Source: Streptomyces rhizosphaerihabitans
Lineage (GTDB): Bacteria > Actinomycetota > Actinomycetes > Streptomycetales > Streptomycetaceae
DNA length: 64,000 bases
Assembly: GCF_025399795.1 (NCBI RefSeq)
Contig: NZ_JAODTZ010000014.1
Coordinates: 62,001 to 126,000 of the forward strand
Direction: 5' to 3'
The position numbers were made by a program, and so were the translations under genes. Below the pieces are notes generated by a model. That model was given only the letters and a program-made list of their open reading frames with translations. It ran no database searches and was not told the DNA's origin. Within the stretch, counting starts at the first letter, position 1, and every line of letters begins with the position of its first letter. Shown piece after piece: positions 32,604 to 41,743 of this stretch.

Positions 32604-33316
32604 CGATTTCCTTCCGATACGGGCCGGATCGAGTGGATGTGTTCTCCTCTTGTCTGTCGATCCGGCCGGCCGAGTTCCCGATTTCCTCGTACGGGATTTC
32701 CCGCGCGTTCTTCGGTGCGGTGGTCCGTGTACGGGACCGGCGCCGCCCGGGCGGCGGGTCGGCCGTCGAGTTCGGCCTCGGTGAGTTTGCGCAGCTTGGC
32801 GCGTGCCCGGGAGAGGCGCGAGCGCACCGTTCCGACGGCGATGCCGAGCGCCTCGGCCGCGGCCGTGTACTCCAGCCCCTCCCAGAGGCACAGCGTCAGG
32901 ACCTCGCGCTCGGGTCTGCGCAGTGCGGCGAGCGCGCGCAGGGCAGCGGCGATACGCAGTCGGTCGTCGAGCCGGCCCGCCACCTCGTCGGCGTGGTCGG
33001 GCAGCGCCGTCTCGGCCTCCGCGGCGGCGTTCGCCGCCGCCCGGTAACGCCGGTTGCTGCGATGGTGGCCACGGGCGATGTTGATCGCCACGCCCAGCAG
33101 CCACGGCCGCAGGCTGCCCCCCTCGGCGTTGACCCGGTCACGCAGCCGCCACGCTTCCATGAAGGTCTCGGCCATCACGTCCTCCGCCGCGGACCAGTCG
33201 GCGGTGAGGCGGAAGGCGTGGTTGTAGACGGCGCGTGCGTAGCTGTCGTACAGCTCGGCGAACGCGCTCGGATCCCCGGCACGTATCCGGGTACGCATGT
33301 CAGTGCTCACCTTCAT
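32600..33316 (-). CDS. ECF-type RNA polymerase sigma factor
   Basis: This 238-residue sigma-70-type factor has region 2 (AELYDSYARAVYNHAFRL, then DWSAAEDVMAETFMEAWRL) and region 4 (LRRPEREVLTLCLWEGLEY, then VGTVRSRLSRARAKLRKL). A polar tail of about 55 residues follows region 4 and is unlike most ECF factors. Start codons at 33316, 33310 and 33298 are all in frame; the last has AAGGTGAG at a good distance, so the protein may be six residues shorter. The CU044_5270-type gene overlaps its stop and probably supplies its membrane partner. Confidence 0.9.
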   Translation of the reverse strand: MKVSTDMRTRIRAGDPSAFAELYDSYARAVYNHAFRLTADWSAAEDVMAETFMEAWRLRDRVNAEGGSLRPWLLGVAINIARGHHRSNRRYRAAANAAAEAETALPDHADEVAGRLDDRLRIAAALRALAALRRPEREVLTLCLWEGLEYTAAAEALGIAVGTVRSRLSRARAKLRKLTEAELDGRPAARAAPVPYTDHRTEERAGNPVRGNRELGRPDRQTRGEHIHSIRPVSEGNR

Positions 33317-33439
33317 TAACTGACGATCCAGGCACCCCGGGTTCCCGTGATCCGCGTCACACGGGGCGACAGAGGCGCCGGCCGGCCACAGGACGCCGGG
33401 CAGGGGACGGGTTCAGAGCGGAGACGGGAGGCGCGGGGC

Positions 33440-34042
33440 TCAGGTGGACGGGGCCTTCTCGCGGGCGTTCGCGACCCTGATGAGCACGGTGATCAGCGCG
33501 GCGGCGACGAGCACCGTCGAGAGCAGGCCGGCGGCCCAGACCCAGGGGTACTCCACGTGGACCCAGCAGGGGTTGCCCCGGCTGTAGCACTCGGAGTCCC
33601 AGTCGCGTCGGTGCTTGGGGCGGAAGCTCGCGAAAAAGACCACCGCCCATACGAAGAAGGCGGCGACTCCGGGCAGAGAGGCGGCCGCCCAGCCCAGCGA
33701 GCGGAGAGGGCTCCTCTTCCAGTTCATCCGAGTCAGAGTCGCGATCACGGCGGCCGACCCGAGTGGCAGGAGGGCGCCGGCACCGGCCGCGAAGCCGTAT
33801 CCGCCGCCGGGCGAGGCGGGGGCGACATGGCCCCAGAGCTCGGATCCCCAGGTCCCGACCATGAGCGCGAACCCGACGAACGCCGCCATGGCGGCCAGCA
33901 GGAACAGGCAGCCGAGGAACGACTCCCCTCGGGGCGCCTTCTTCTTCACCTGCTGCCACGCGGACGGCCGCCGCCGCACCTGCTCGTAGCGCAGCGCAGC
34001 CCCGGCCGCCCTCCGCCGCTTCGGCTTCGCCGATCCGCTCAC
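33440..34042 (-). CDS. Hypothetical four-helix membrane protein
   Basis: The 200-residue product starts with a basic segment, then four hydrophobic helices (LGCLFLLAAMAAFVGFALMV, a Gly/Ala-rich one, PGVAAFFVWAVVFFASF and WAAGLLSTVLVAAALITVLI). An extracellular loop contains two cysteines in CYSRGNPCW that could form a disulfide. No family was recognised. It begins 85 bases after the EccC-like gene on the same strand and could be carried on its transcript, which would hint at a link to secretion, but that is only position. Confidence 0.65.
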   Translation of the reverse strand: MSGSAKPKRRRAAGAALRYEQVRRRPSAWQQVKKKAPRGESFLGCLFLLAAMAAFVGFALMVGTWGSELWGHVAPASPGGGYGFAAGAGALLPLGSAAVIATLTRMNWKRSPLRSLGWAAASLPGVAAFFVWAVVFFASFRPKHRRDWDSECYSRGNPCWVHVEYPWVWAAGLLSTVLVAAALITVLIRVANAREKAPST

Positions 34043-34127
34043 CGGACCTGCCCCCCTCTTTCTTTCGGCCTGCTTCCGCTTCCTCGTCTTCGTGGTCCTC
34101 GTGTTCTCGCTTGCCCGGCCCGGCGGG

Positions 34128-37100
34128 TCACACAGGTGTCGTCACCGTCAGCGGCTCCCCGTCGCCGAGGTGCAGAAGGCCCTTGCCGGGGGCGATCGGT
34201 CCGCCGACCATGCTCCGGTTCGTACGGATGCCGATCAGCTCGCCCGCGGAGGAGTCCTGCGGAGAGAGCAGGATGCCGCGGCGGCCCTTCTTCATCTCGA
34301 CCTGCCAGCCGGAGAACCCGCTGCACACGTCTTCCTCGTCACCGGCGATGACCAGTCCGAGACCGCGTTCGGCGCCACGCTGCACGATCCGCTTGAAGAC
34401 CGTCTCGGCGTCGCAGTCCTCCAGGACCTCACCGTCGTCGACCAGCACCACGATCGGCTCCTCGGGCGTCGCCGAGTCGATGGCCTCGCGCAGGTCGTCG
34501 CTCTCGATGTCGTCCTCGTCGAAGACCCTCAACACCCCGTCCTGGCCGTCCAGTTCACGTAGCGGCGACGGACGCGGCGCGGCGACGACCAGGCGTACGC
34601 CCTGGGCCAGGTACGACCGGGCCATGTTCAGCAGCGTGGTGCTGCGGCCGGACTTCGCCGGGCCCGCGACGACGAACGTCGGCACGCCCCGGGAGAGGTC
34701 CGGGCCGAAGCCCATGATGTCGTCGCCGCCGATGCCCACCAGGCTCCACAGCTTGGAGCGGGAGGCGTCCGGGTCGCGCATCTCCCAGGCGTCGGTGAAG
34801 CCGATCCGGGTGGGCAGCACGTCGACCCGGAACGGACGCCGGGCGCGCGGGAGTCCGGCGTCGCGGACCGCGGCGGCCTCGCCGATCGCCGCGAGCGCGG
34901 CGGCCTGGCCCTGGCCGGTGGAGTCCTCGGTGAGCAGGGCGAACTGGGTCTCGGTGCCGTGTTCGTTGCGGTAGCCGCGGCCGGGCGGGATCTCCTCGGG
35001 GATCTTGCGGGCGTTGACGCCGATCAGCGAGAAGTCGGAGCGGTCGGCGAGCCGCAGGGCGTACTTGTCCTCGGTGAGCGAGCCGATCCGGGTGGAGAGG
35101 ATCTGACGGTCGCCCGTCATCACCATGTGCAGACCGACGCTCGCGCCCTCGCGCATCATCGCGGTGAGCTGGTCGGTCAGATCTCCGTGGTCGTACTCGC
35201 CGAGCGTCGGCAGCCAGCCCTCCCACCGGTCGAGCAGCACCACGATGTGCGGGAGCCGCTCGCCTTCCGGCTCCGCGGCCCGCTGCTCGCCGATGTCCGC
35301 GAAGCCCTTGTCGGCCAACAGGTCCTGTCTGCGCGTCAGTTCGCCCTTGAGGCGGGCCATGAGGCGGACCACGCGCTCGGTCTGGTTGCGGCCGACGACG
35401 GCGCCGCAGTGCGGCAGCCGGGTCAGCGCGTTGAGCGCGCCGTTGCCGCAGTCGATGCCGTACAGATGCACGTCGGCCGCCGAGTGGGTGCGGGCCAGCG
35501 AGCCTGCGATCGTCCGCAGGATCTGTGAGCGGCCGCTGCGCGGAGCGCCGCCGATGAGCAGATGACCGAAGGAGGCGAAGTCCACCACGACGGGCCGGCG
35601 GGCCTGGTCGGCGGGCAGGTCCTCGACCCCGTAGGGGGCGGGCGGCAGCTTGCCCGGACTGCCCGCGAACGCGGGCACCTGGACCTCGTCGAGCAGCAGG
35701 GTCTCGGAGAGGGCGGGCAGCCAGGGGCTGTGCTGGGGCGGGATGCCGAGGGAATGGTTGGCCTCGCGCACCGCGTCCACCAGCACCTTGAGGTCGGTGA
35801 TCTCCTCCTCCTCGCGCTGCTCGGCCTTCGGCTTGACCAGCGCGGCCCGCCCGAGGTCCGCCCAGCCGAGCGGTCCGGCCCAGGGCGCGAGCGCCGCCGG
35901 ATCGGCGGCCCCGGGCCGGCGGCCACCGACGCGGCCGGACTGGAACGGCACCAGTGAGGCGTGCCCCAGACGGACGTACGCGCGGCCCGGCGTGCTCTTG
36001 GAGATGTGCCCGGCCTCGGGGGAATCGATGACATCGCTCGACTCGCCGCCGTCGGTCACGCGCAGCGCTATGCGGAGGTTGGTGTTGGCCCTGATCTCCG
36101 GCGAGACGACACCGCTCGGGCGCTGGGTGGCGAGCAGCAGGTGGATGCCGAGCGAACGGCCCCGCTGGGCGATGTTGACCAGGCCCGTGACGAAGTCGGG
36201 CAGGTCGCGCACCATGGAGGCGAACTCGTCGATGACGATGAGGAGCCGGGGCACCGGCGCGTGCGAGGGGTCACGGCGTACGAGATCCTGGTAGTCCTCG
36301 ATGTCCTTGGCGTCGGCGGCGGCGAGGATGTGCTCGCGCCGCTTGAGCTCCGCGCCCAGCGACTCCAGGGCCCGCTCGACGAGATGGGCGTCGAGGTCGG
36401 TCACCATGCCGACGGTGTGCGGGAGTTTGACGCAGTCCTTGAACGCCGAGCCGCCCTTGTAGTCGACGAGGACGAACGTCATGTTCTCGGGGGTGTTGGC
36501 CACGGCCAGCGACGCCACGATGGTCTGGAGCAGCTCCGACTTGCCGGAACCCGTCGTACCGGCGATCAGACCGTGCGGGCCGTCGCGCCGCATGTCGATG
36601 CCGAACGCACCGTCGTACGACTCGCCGACGACCGCGGTCGTCGACTGCCCGCCCATCCGCCAGCGCGCGCTGATCGCGTCACCGGTCGGCGGCTCCAGTT
36701 GCAGTACGTCGAGCAGCCGGCTGGCACCCGGGAGGGCCGAGTCCTCGGTCTCGCCGCTGATGTCGCGCAGCGCGGACAGGGCGCGCGCGAGCCGGGAGCA
36801 CCAGGCGGCCGTCACGAAGTCCGGCCGTACGTCCCGTACCCGGGCGATGCCCGTCTGCTGGACCCGCAGTCGCAGCTCGAGGGCCTTGTGTGTACCGGTG
36901 GCGGAGTCGTCGGCCTCGGTGGCGTGCCAGGCGTGGAAGGAGGGGAAGCCGCCGGGGGCGGTGGGCGCGGTGCCGGCGGGCTGCTGCGCGGTCGCGTGTT
37001 CCTCGGGCCTGGGTTCCGCGATGACGATGGCCTGGCACTCGCCGGGCAGGAACCGTTCCTCGGCGTCCAGACAGATCGCGTACATGGACATGGCCGGGCC

Positions 37101-38693
37101 CTCGCGCAGCAGCCGCACCACTCCCGGCATGGACCGCAGCCGCCGGGATCCGTCCCAGACGACGATGATGTCCGGATCGCTGAACGAGGCCTTGTTGCCG
37201 TTCTGCTTGGCGGCCTTCTGCCTGGCGTCGAGGAGTTGGGTCAGCTCGCCGATGCGGGCGCCGACGGTCTCGGCGTCCGTGCCGATGAGGACGTTGGCGT
37301 CCTGGGCGCCGGCGGGCCTGCTGTGCGGCAGCCAGCGCACCCAGTCCCAGCGTTCCTGGCCGCTGTTCTCCGTCAGGACGTAGAACTGGACGTCCAGCGG
37401 GCTGTGCAGCACCGCGGTCTGCGCGACGGCCCAGCGGCCAAGGGCTTGGGCCGAGTCACCGGGCCCCGCGATGCCGATGACACCGCGCTCGCCCAGCGGG
37501 AGTGCGACCGGCGCGTCCTCGATGGTCCAGGTGACCTGGCGCTTGTGGTCGTCCTGCTCCGGGTCGTCGAGGACCACTTCGGAAGGCAGTCGGCCCGTGC
37601 CGACCCGCAGCAGCAGATGGTCCGCGTCGGTGCGCCGACGCTCCCACAGCCGGGTGCGCGGTCCGGTTCCCAGGGACAGCACGGTGGCCGGATCGGGGAT
37701 CGCCCGACGCCGGTCGAGCCGCTCGGCGAGCAGCGCCTCCTGGGCGTCCTTCTCGATCCGCGCCTTGTGCTCGTTGTACTCCTTCACCTGCTTGGCATGG
37801 GACTTGCGCCCCTGCTTCTTGTCCATCAAGTAGTTGCCCAGCATGATCAACGGGCTCATCAGAGCCATGATCATGTAGTACCAGCGACCGAAGACCAGCA
37901 CCATGACGATGGCGCTGACCAACGGCGTCAGCGCCATCAGCCAGGGCAGCGGCCGGGCTTCGTAGTCCCGTACGGGGTTCGGCAGCCGGAACTTCGTCTC
38001 ACGCTCCGGCGGACGCAGCCGCGGCGGCCGGTTGTAGTCGAGTCCGGCGCCGTCGTCGGACCACTTGAGCGCGGCGTCGGGCACTGTGTAACGGTCCAGC
38101 TGGAGAAGGGTGTTGCCGACGGCGACCTGGCTGCCGAGCGGCCACTCGTCGTCCTCGCGCTCCTCGAAGGACCCGCCGTCGAGGGTGACGCCCTCCTTCT
38201 CCCCGTGCACGGTGACACGACACGTTCCGTCCGTTGCAACTGACAACGCCAGTGCCCTTTGCGGAAGTTCGGGATCGTCGATCCGGACGTACGACGCCGC
38301 CCCGGCGCCGATGTCGTACCGGCCGATCCCGAGCCGGTGCACGGCACCGGCCGCCGGACCGCCGGCCACCCGCAGTTCGACCAGTCCGGTCGGCTCGCCG
38401 GGCAGGCATCCGGCGGGGTCGTGCAGGCTGACGACGGCACCTTCGCGCAGCGGCGAGGTGCCGATGGTCGCGGCCGGATCGACGGGATACCCGTCGACGT
38501 ACACGACGGGCGCGCCGCCGCCCGCGGCCCCCCGGTGGTGCCCGAGCGGAATGATCTGCGCGCCACCGTCGTAACCGACGTGCTCCGCCAGCTCCTTGGC
38601 GATGTCCCCCACCGAGGACTCGGGATCCGCATCAAGAACCACGTCGGCGGTGGCGCCGCCGAGCGGGTCGACGACGGTCAGAGTCAGCCGCAC
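34128..38693 (-). CDS. EccC-like FtsK/SpoIIIE ATPase with ubiquitin-like and FHA-like N-terminus
   Basis: The 1521-residue membrane ATPase resembles the EccC/EssC motor of type VII secretion. The N-terminus has a ubiquitin/YukD-like segment (LTLTVVDPLGG), then an FHA-like domain (LGIGRYDIGAGAASYVRIDD near residue 130), and two adjacent helices (LVSAIVMVLVFGRWYY, MIMALMSPLIMLGNYL, around residues 255-290). The first ATPase module has an intact Walker A, GTTGSGKS, near residue 709, and FVLVDYKGG as Walker B. The next two carry GAPRSGRS (~1048) and GPAKSGRS (~1343), with Arg in place of Lys, so only the first should hydrolyse ATP, as in EccC. GTG 38693 is chosen because GGGGGAG sits eight bases ahead. 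It is divergent from a WXG100-like gene. No other Ecc component is in the window. Confidence 0.9.
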   Translation of the reverse strand: MRLTLTVVDPLGGATADVVLDADPESSVGDIAKELAEHVGYDGGAQIIPLGHHRGAAGGGAPVVYVDGYPVDPAATIGTSPLREGAVVSLHDPAGCLPGEPTGLVELRVAGGPAAGAVHRLGIGRYDIGAGAASYVRIDDPELPQRALALSVATDGTCRVTVHGEKEGVTLDGGSFEEREDDEWPLGSQVAVGNTLLQLDRYTVPDAALKWSDDGAGLDYNRPPRLRPPERETKFRLPNPVRDYEARPLPWLMALTPLVSAIVMVLVFGRWYYMIMALMSPLIMLGNYLMDKKQGRKSHAKQVKEYNEHKARIEKDAQEALLAERLDRRRAIPDPATVLSLGTGPRTRLWERRRTDADHLLLRVGTGRLPSEVVLDDPEQDDHKRQVTWTIEDAPVALPLGERGVIGIAGPGDSAQALGRWAVAQTAVLHSPLDVQFYVLTENSGQERWDWVRWLPHSRPAGAQDANVLIGTDAETVGARIGELTQLLDARQKAAKQNGNKASFSDPDIIVVWDGSRRLRSMPGVVRLLREGPAMSMYAICLDAEERFLPGECQAIVIAEPRPEEHATAQQPAGTAPTAPGGFPSFHAWHATEADDSATGTHKALELRLRVQQTGIARVRDVRPDFVTAAWCSRLARALSALRDISGETEDSALPGASRLLDVLQLEPPTGDAISARWRMGGQSTTAVVGESYDGAFGIDMRRDGPHGLIAGTTGSGKSELLQTIVASLAVANTPENMTFVLVDYKGGSAFKDCVKLPHTVGMVTDLDAHLVERALESLGAELKRREHILAAADAKDIEDYQDLVRRDPSHAPVPRLLIVIDEFASMVRDLPDFVTGLVNIAQRGRSLGIHLLLATQRPSGVVSPEIRANTNLRIALRVTDGGESSDVIDSPEAGHISKSTPGRAYVRLGHASLVPFQSGRVGGRRPGAADPAALAPWAGPLGWADLGRAALVKPKAEQREEEEITDLKVLVDAVREANHSLGIPPQHSPWLPALSETLLLDEVQVPAFAGSPGKLPPAPYGVEDLPADQARRPVVVDFASFGHLLIGGAPRSGRSQILRTIAGSLARTHSAADVHLYGIDCGNGALNALTRLPHCGAVVGRNQTERVVRLMARLKGELTRRQDLLADKGFADIGEQRAAEPEGERLPHIVVLLDRWEGWLPTLGEYDHGDLTDQLTAMMREGASVGLHMVMTGDRQILSTRIGSLTEDKYALRLADRSDFSLIGVNARKIPEEIPPGRGYRNEHGTETQFALLTEDSTGQGQAAALAAIGEAAAVRDAGLPRARRPFRVDVLPTRIGFTDAWEMRDPDASRSKLWSLVGIGGDDIMGFGPDLSRGVPTFVVAGPAKSGRSTTLLNMARSYLAQGVRLVVAAPRPSPLRELDGQDGVLRVFDEDDIESDDLREAIDSATPEEPIVVLVDDGEVLEDCDAETVFKRIVQRGAERGLGLVIAGDEEDVCSGFSGWQVEMKKGRRGILLSPQDSSAGELIGIRTNRSMVGGPIAPGKGLLHLGDGEPLTVTTPV

Positions 38694-38894
38694 GCTCGTC
38701 ACTCCCCCAGGTACCGAAGGCCGCTTCCGGAACGCGGGCCACAGTGCTCTCGACGATAGCCGCTCACCGCTTCCCGCAGGCAACGGCCCGTGTGAGGGAA
38801 CCACGAAGGCCGGTGCCGTACACCGTCCTTGGTGCGGGCTCGTGACAGAACCGGGGTGTGCTGCTGCAAGCGTCGTAAGTAAGCTGCTTGCTCA

Positions 38895-38919
38895 ATGCGG
38901 ACGGTCGCACCATCCGCAT
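38895..38919. promoter_or_regulatory. 25-bp near-perfect palindrome upstream of the WXG100-like gene
   Basis: ATGCGGACGGT-CGC-ACCATCCGCAT (38895-38919) pairs over 11 bases per arm with one mismatch. It lies 53 bases upstream of the WXG100-like ATG in the divergent region shared with the EccC-like gene, so it could be an operator or a leader hairpin. Confidence 0.55.
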
Positions 38920-38971
38920 CAGGAGCCACGGGGGTTGGCCCTGCGGCGAGTTGAAGCATGGAGGACGCCAC

Positions 38972-39277
38972 ATGGCCGGCGGCAAAGACGCAGACATCAC
39001 TTACGAGAAGATGCGGCACGCTGCTAAGCGACTCGGCCACGAGAAGGAGAAGATGGAGGACAAGCTCCACGGCCTCGACAGCTACATCGACGGCCTCGTC
39101 GCCGACGGCTACACGACGTCCAAGGGTTCCCAGGCCTTCGACGACTCCTTCAAGGAGTTCACCAAGGGCATGAAGGACACCCTTGAGGGCCTCAAGGGCA
39201 TGGCCAAGTTCCTCGAGGACGCCGCGAAGGCGTACGAGGACCTTGATGATCAGCTGGCCAAGGGTGTCAAGGGCTAG
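38972..39277 (+). CDS. WXG100-like small helical protein 1
   Basis: The 101-residue acidic-basic helical protein forms two long amphipathic helices joined by a short turn (VADGYTTSKG near residues 46-55, with DGY in the place of WxG). This is the size and layout of WXG100/ESAT-6-like proteins, which are secreted by or escort substrates to type VII systems. It has a strong GGAGGACG ribosome site and lies directly across a divergent promoter from the EccC-like ATPase, its probable motor. It ends in AKGVKG. Three similar proteins follow in the window. Confidence 0.8.
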   Translation: MAGGKDADITYEKMRHAAKRLGHEKEKMEDKLHGLDSYIDGLVADGYTTSKGSQAFDDSFKEFTKGMKDTLEGLKGMAKFLEDAAKAYEDLDDQLAKGVKG

Positions 39278-39345
39278 GACGGTTCGCGGTCAGTGTGCCG
39301 CTTGAGTGCGGTGGGGCACATGCCGTGTCCCATCGCACCGTCGTT

Positions 39346-40092
39346 TCAGACGTCGAGGACGCCGGAACCCGCGGCCCGCGACTGCCGCATCAGGTGCGTG
39401 TGGAGTTCGCTGCGCTGCTCTTCGGTGGTCAGCATCAGCCAGGAGCCGTCCGTGAAGCGCACACGCAACTTCCGGTTGTCGTACGCGGGCAGGGGGTCCT
39501 CGATGACCGCCGTACCCGCGGGGATCTCGGCTACGACGCGCATGCGGTCCTCCCTGCGGACGGACACGCGCTTGGGCGGGGCCGCCAGCACGATGCGGCC
39601 CTCCGTCAGCAGGACGAAACGTTGATGGTGGGAGGAATGTCCGTACCAGCGCAACAAGAACTGGCCCGCGGCCTTGTTCCAGTCGCCGTCGAAGGTGGCG
39701 TCGAGCCCCTGTTCGGCGATGGCCTTGTCCCGACTGTCGAGGTCCAGGTCCTCGGCGCGGGCACGGTCGCGCTCCTCCTTCGTCGACAGGAGGCGTTTGA
39801 GAGCCTCCTCGCCGGAGGCGAGAAGGCTGAACAGCATGGCGATGGGCATGAGCGGCGCGACGAGAACGGCGCCGAGCATGCCGAGCGGCGGCAGGAACGC
39901 CGGCCGCAAAGGTCCCTCTCCGGCGGCCTGGTGAACGCCCGGGGGAGGCTCCGGAATCCGGCCTATCGCGCACCACGCACCGGCGTCCGGAACTACGCCG
40001 AGGCGGTTGCGTGCTGTGCGGTCGCTGCTCCTGGACAACGCGTCCCACCTTCCTCGCTGACTGCGGGGCGAAGTATCGCAGCAGTGTCTCAT
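39346..40092 (-). CDS. Hypothetical membrane-anchored protein with PH-like C-terminal part
   Basis: The confident part of this protein is the C-terminal ~170 residues. A double hydrophobic segment (LGMLGAVLVAPLMPIAMLFSLL) is followed by a soluble domain of alternating strands (QRFVLLTEGRIVLAAPP, MRVVAEIPAGTAVIEDP, KLRVRFTDGSWLMLTTEEQ) resembling a PH/GRAM-like fold. The start is unsure. ATG 40092 gives a Cys-rich N-terminus of doubtful reality, while TTG at 40038 follows GAGGAAGG and may be right. It is encoded between two WXG100-like genes, on the opposite strand, and may belong to the same system. Confidence 0.6.
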   Translation of the reverse strand: MRHCCDTSPRSQRGRWDALSRSSDRTARNRLGVVPDAGAWCAIGRIPEPPPGVHQAAGEGPLRPAFLPPLGMLGAVLVAPLMPIAMLFSLLASGEEALKRLLSTKEERDRARAEDLDLDSRDKAIAEQGLDATFDGDWNKAAGQFLLRWYGHSSHHQRFVLLTEGRIVLAAPPKRVSVRREDRMRVVAEIPAGTAVIEDPLPAYDNRKLRVRFTDGSWLMLTTEEQRSELHTHLMRQSRAAGSGVLDV

Positions 40093-40115
40093 GTTCACGA
40101 TGGGGGAATTCGTCA

Positions 40116-40421
40116 ATGGGTGACAGGACTGCTTACGACCTGGACCTGATCAAGGACTGTTCGCGTTCGCTGGGAAAGATCCACCGTGAGTTCGAGCAGC
40201 ACGGAAATCCGGCGGACGGTTACAACGACGCACTCGGACATGGTGGTTTGAAGGATGCCTTCGATGATTTCGGCGGCACATGGAAGAAGACGCGCAAGAA
40301 ACTCATGAAGGAAATAAAGAAGCTCGCCGAAGCCACGTCGGTCGCGGCTCAGAAGTATGAGGAGATCGACCACGAACTGGCGAAGGCCATTTCGGGAGCG
40401 AAGGGGAAGAGCAAGCAGTGA
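40116..40421 (+). CDS. WXG100-like small helical protein 2
   Basis: A 101-residue protein of two helices. The first reads as LDLIKDCSRSLGKIHREFEQHG; the second contains DFGGTWKKTRKKLMKEIKKL, where WKK takes the usual W position after a GG turn. It is Lys-rich and shares with the other small proteins in the island the pattern of an Asp/Tyr-rich end (YEEIDHELAKAISGAKGK). GGGGGAA precedes the ATG. The next gene's GTG overlaps its stop, coupling it to the large carrier, as with LXG toxins and their helical partners. It opens the first of two similar cassettes. Confidence 0.8.
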   Translation: MGDRTAYDLDLIKDCSRSLGKIHREFEQHGNPADGYNDALGHGGLKDAFDDFGGTWKKTRKKLMKEIKKLAEATSVAAQKYEEIDHELAKAISGAKGKSKQ

Positions 40422-41701
40422 GCAGGCGATCCAGCGACTGGCCGCCCCTGTGGGACGAAGACCCGACACCGGGCGACCCCCACGAAGTGGCGGCGCTCGG
40501 GCGCAAGTTGCGCGAGACGGCCGAGATGATCGATGAACAGGCCAGAGTCATCAAGGCGTTGTCCTCCGTGGACGGGTGGGACAGCGATGCCGGGCGCGCC
40601 TTCAACGAAGTGGCCGACGGCGCGGGTGACCGGCTGAAGAAGGCGTTCGAGCGGTACGACGAGGCCGCGAACGCGCTCGGCGAGAAGGTCGTCGACGGGG
40701 AGTCGAAGGAGTTCGCCGGAGAGCTGCACCGGGCGCAGCAGAAGGCCGACAAGGCGCTGGCGGACTACCGGGATGCCAAGGACGACCACGACCTGGCGGA
40801 GCGGGAGGTGAAGAAGTTCACGGACAAGCACCTTGTCACCGAGATCCCGGAGGCGGACAGGCCCGAATACGAACGCTGGAAGAAGAAGCAGAACGAAGCG
40901 CTGGGCAGGATCGGACAGGCGCGCAAGGAGGTGAAGGACGCCCGGGACATCTTCGACGACGCCGGAGACCGTGCGGCGCGGCACATCAGGGACGTTGTCC
41001 ACCACGATGCCGTCCGGGATCCCGGCGGATTCATGAACTGGCTTGCCGACTGGGCGGATACGTTCTCCAACCTCTCGGCGATTTTCTCGGTGCTGGCGGT
41101 CGTCTGCGCGTTCGTCCCGCCCCTGGAGTTCCTGGTGCCCATCTTCGCGACGCTCGCCGTCCTCTCCAGCGCCGCGGCTCTGGCCGGCCACGCCTACGAC
41201 ATGTCTGTGCGGGGCGGGAAGGTCAGCTGGCTGAAGCTGGGCACCGACGCCCTGGGCATCCTTCCTGGACTGGGGTCCCTCAAGGGCTTCCGGGCCCTGG
41301 TGGGCCTCAAGGGCGCGGCGAAATTGCGGGCGTTCGGCAAACTCGGCACCTTCGGGTCGTTCAGAGGCATCGCCGCCGTCGACGGGATCGGCCACAACTT
41401 CCTCAACGGCCTGAGCGTGACGCTGACGAACAAGACCTTGGCCGGGGGGCTCAAGCTGGGCCAGAAACTCGGTATTTCGGGCCTTCCGGAGAAATTCGTC
41501 CCGATGGGCGGCAAGGAGATCACGGCCGCCATCAAGGGAACCGGTCTCGCGAGCGCCCTGCACCGGATGTTCAGCGGGGAGAACGGAGGGACGACCGGAT
41601 ATCAGCCGCCCGCCCAGAAGCCCTCGCCGACGCCGATGCCCACACCGAGTCCTTCCCCCGGCGCCTCGCCGAAGCCCTTCCATGCCGCGCTGGCCGCATA
41701 G
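40418..41701 (+). CDS. LXG-like type VII carrier protein 1, no recognisable toxin tip
   Basis: The 427-residue protein opens with WDEDPTPGDPHEVAALGRKL, a signature shared with two other carriers here (TPGDP plus a hydrophobic-repeat helix). GWDSDAGRAF follows, like a WXG100 turn, then long coiled-coil helices to about residue 185. Next come two hydrophobic segments (near residues 222-260) and a GKVSWLKLGTDALGILPGLG pre-toxin-like segment. The C-terminus is a Pro/Ser/Thr-rich tail (PSPTPMPTPSPSPGAS) rather than an enzyme. It may be an empty carrier, or a structural or pore-like effector. GTG overlaps the small helical gene; the membrane protein follows after 42 bases. Confidence 0.75.
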   Translation: MSRRSSDWPPLWDEDPTPGDPHEVAALGRKLRETAEMIDEQARVIKALSSVDGWDSDAGRAFNEVADGAGDRLKKAFERYDEAANALGEKVVDGESKEFAGELHRAQQKADKALADYRDAKDDHDLAEREVKKFTDKHLVTEIPEADRPEYERWKKKQNEALGRIGQARKEVKDARDIFDDAGDRAARHIRDVVHHDAVRDPGGFMNWLADWADTFSNLSAIFSVLAVVCAFVPPLEFLVPIFATLAVLSSAAALAGHAYDMSVRGGKVSWLKLGTDALGILPGLGSLKGFRALVGLKGAAKLRAFGKLGTFGSFRGIAAVDGIGHNFLNGLSVTLTNKTLAGGLKLGQKLGISGLPEKFVPMGGKEITAAIKGTGLASALHRMFSGENGGTTGYQPPAQKPSPTPMPTPSPSPGASPKPFHAALAA

Positions 41702-41743
41702 CCCCGTGTCTCCGGTGGGCACCGTACGAGAGGAGTGGCGGAC

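Noticed and set aside
40092..40116. Start of the 39346-40092 minus gene at 40116
   Set aside because: It would begin opposite the ATG of the divergent WXG100-like gene and covers its ribosome site; a start at 40092 or TTG 40038 is more likely.
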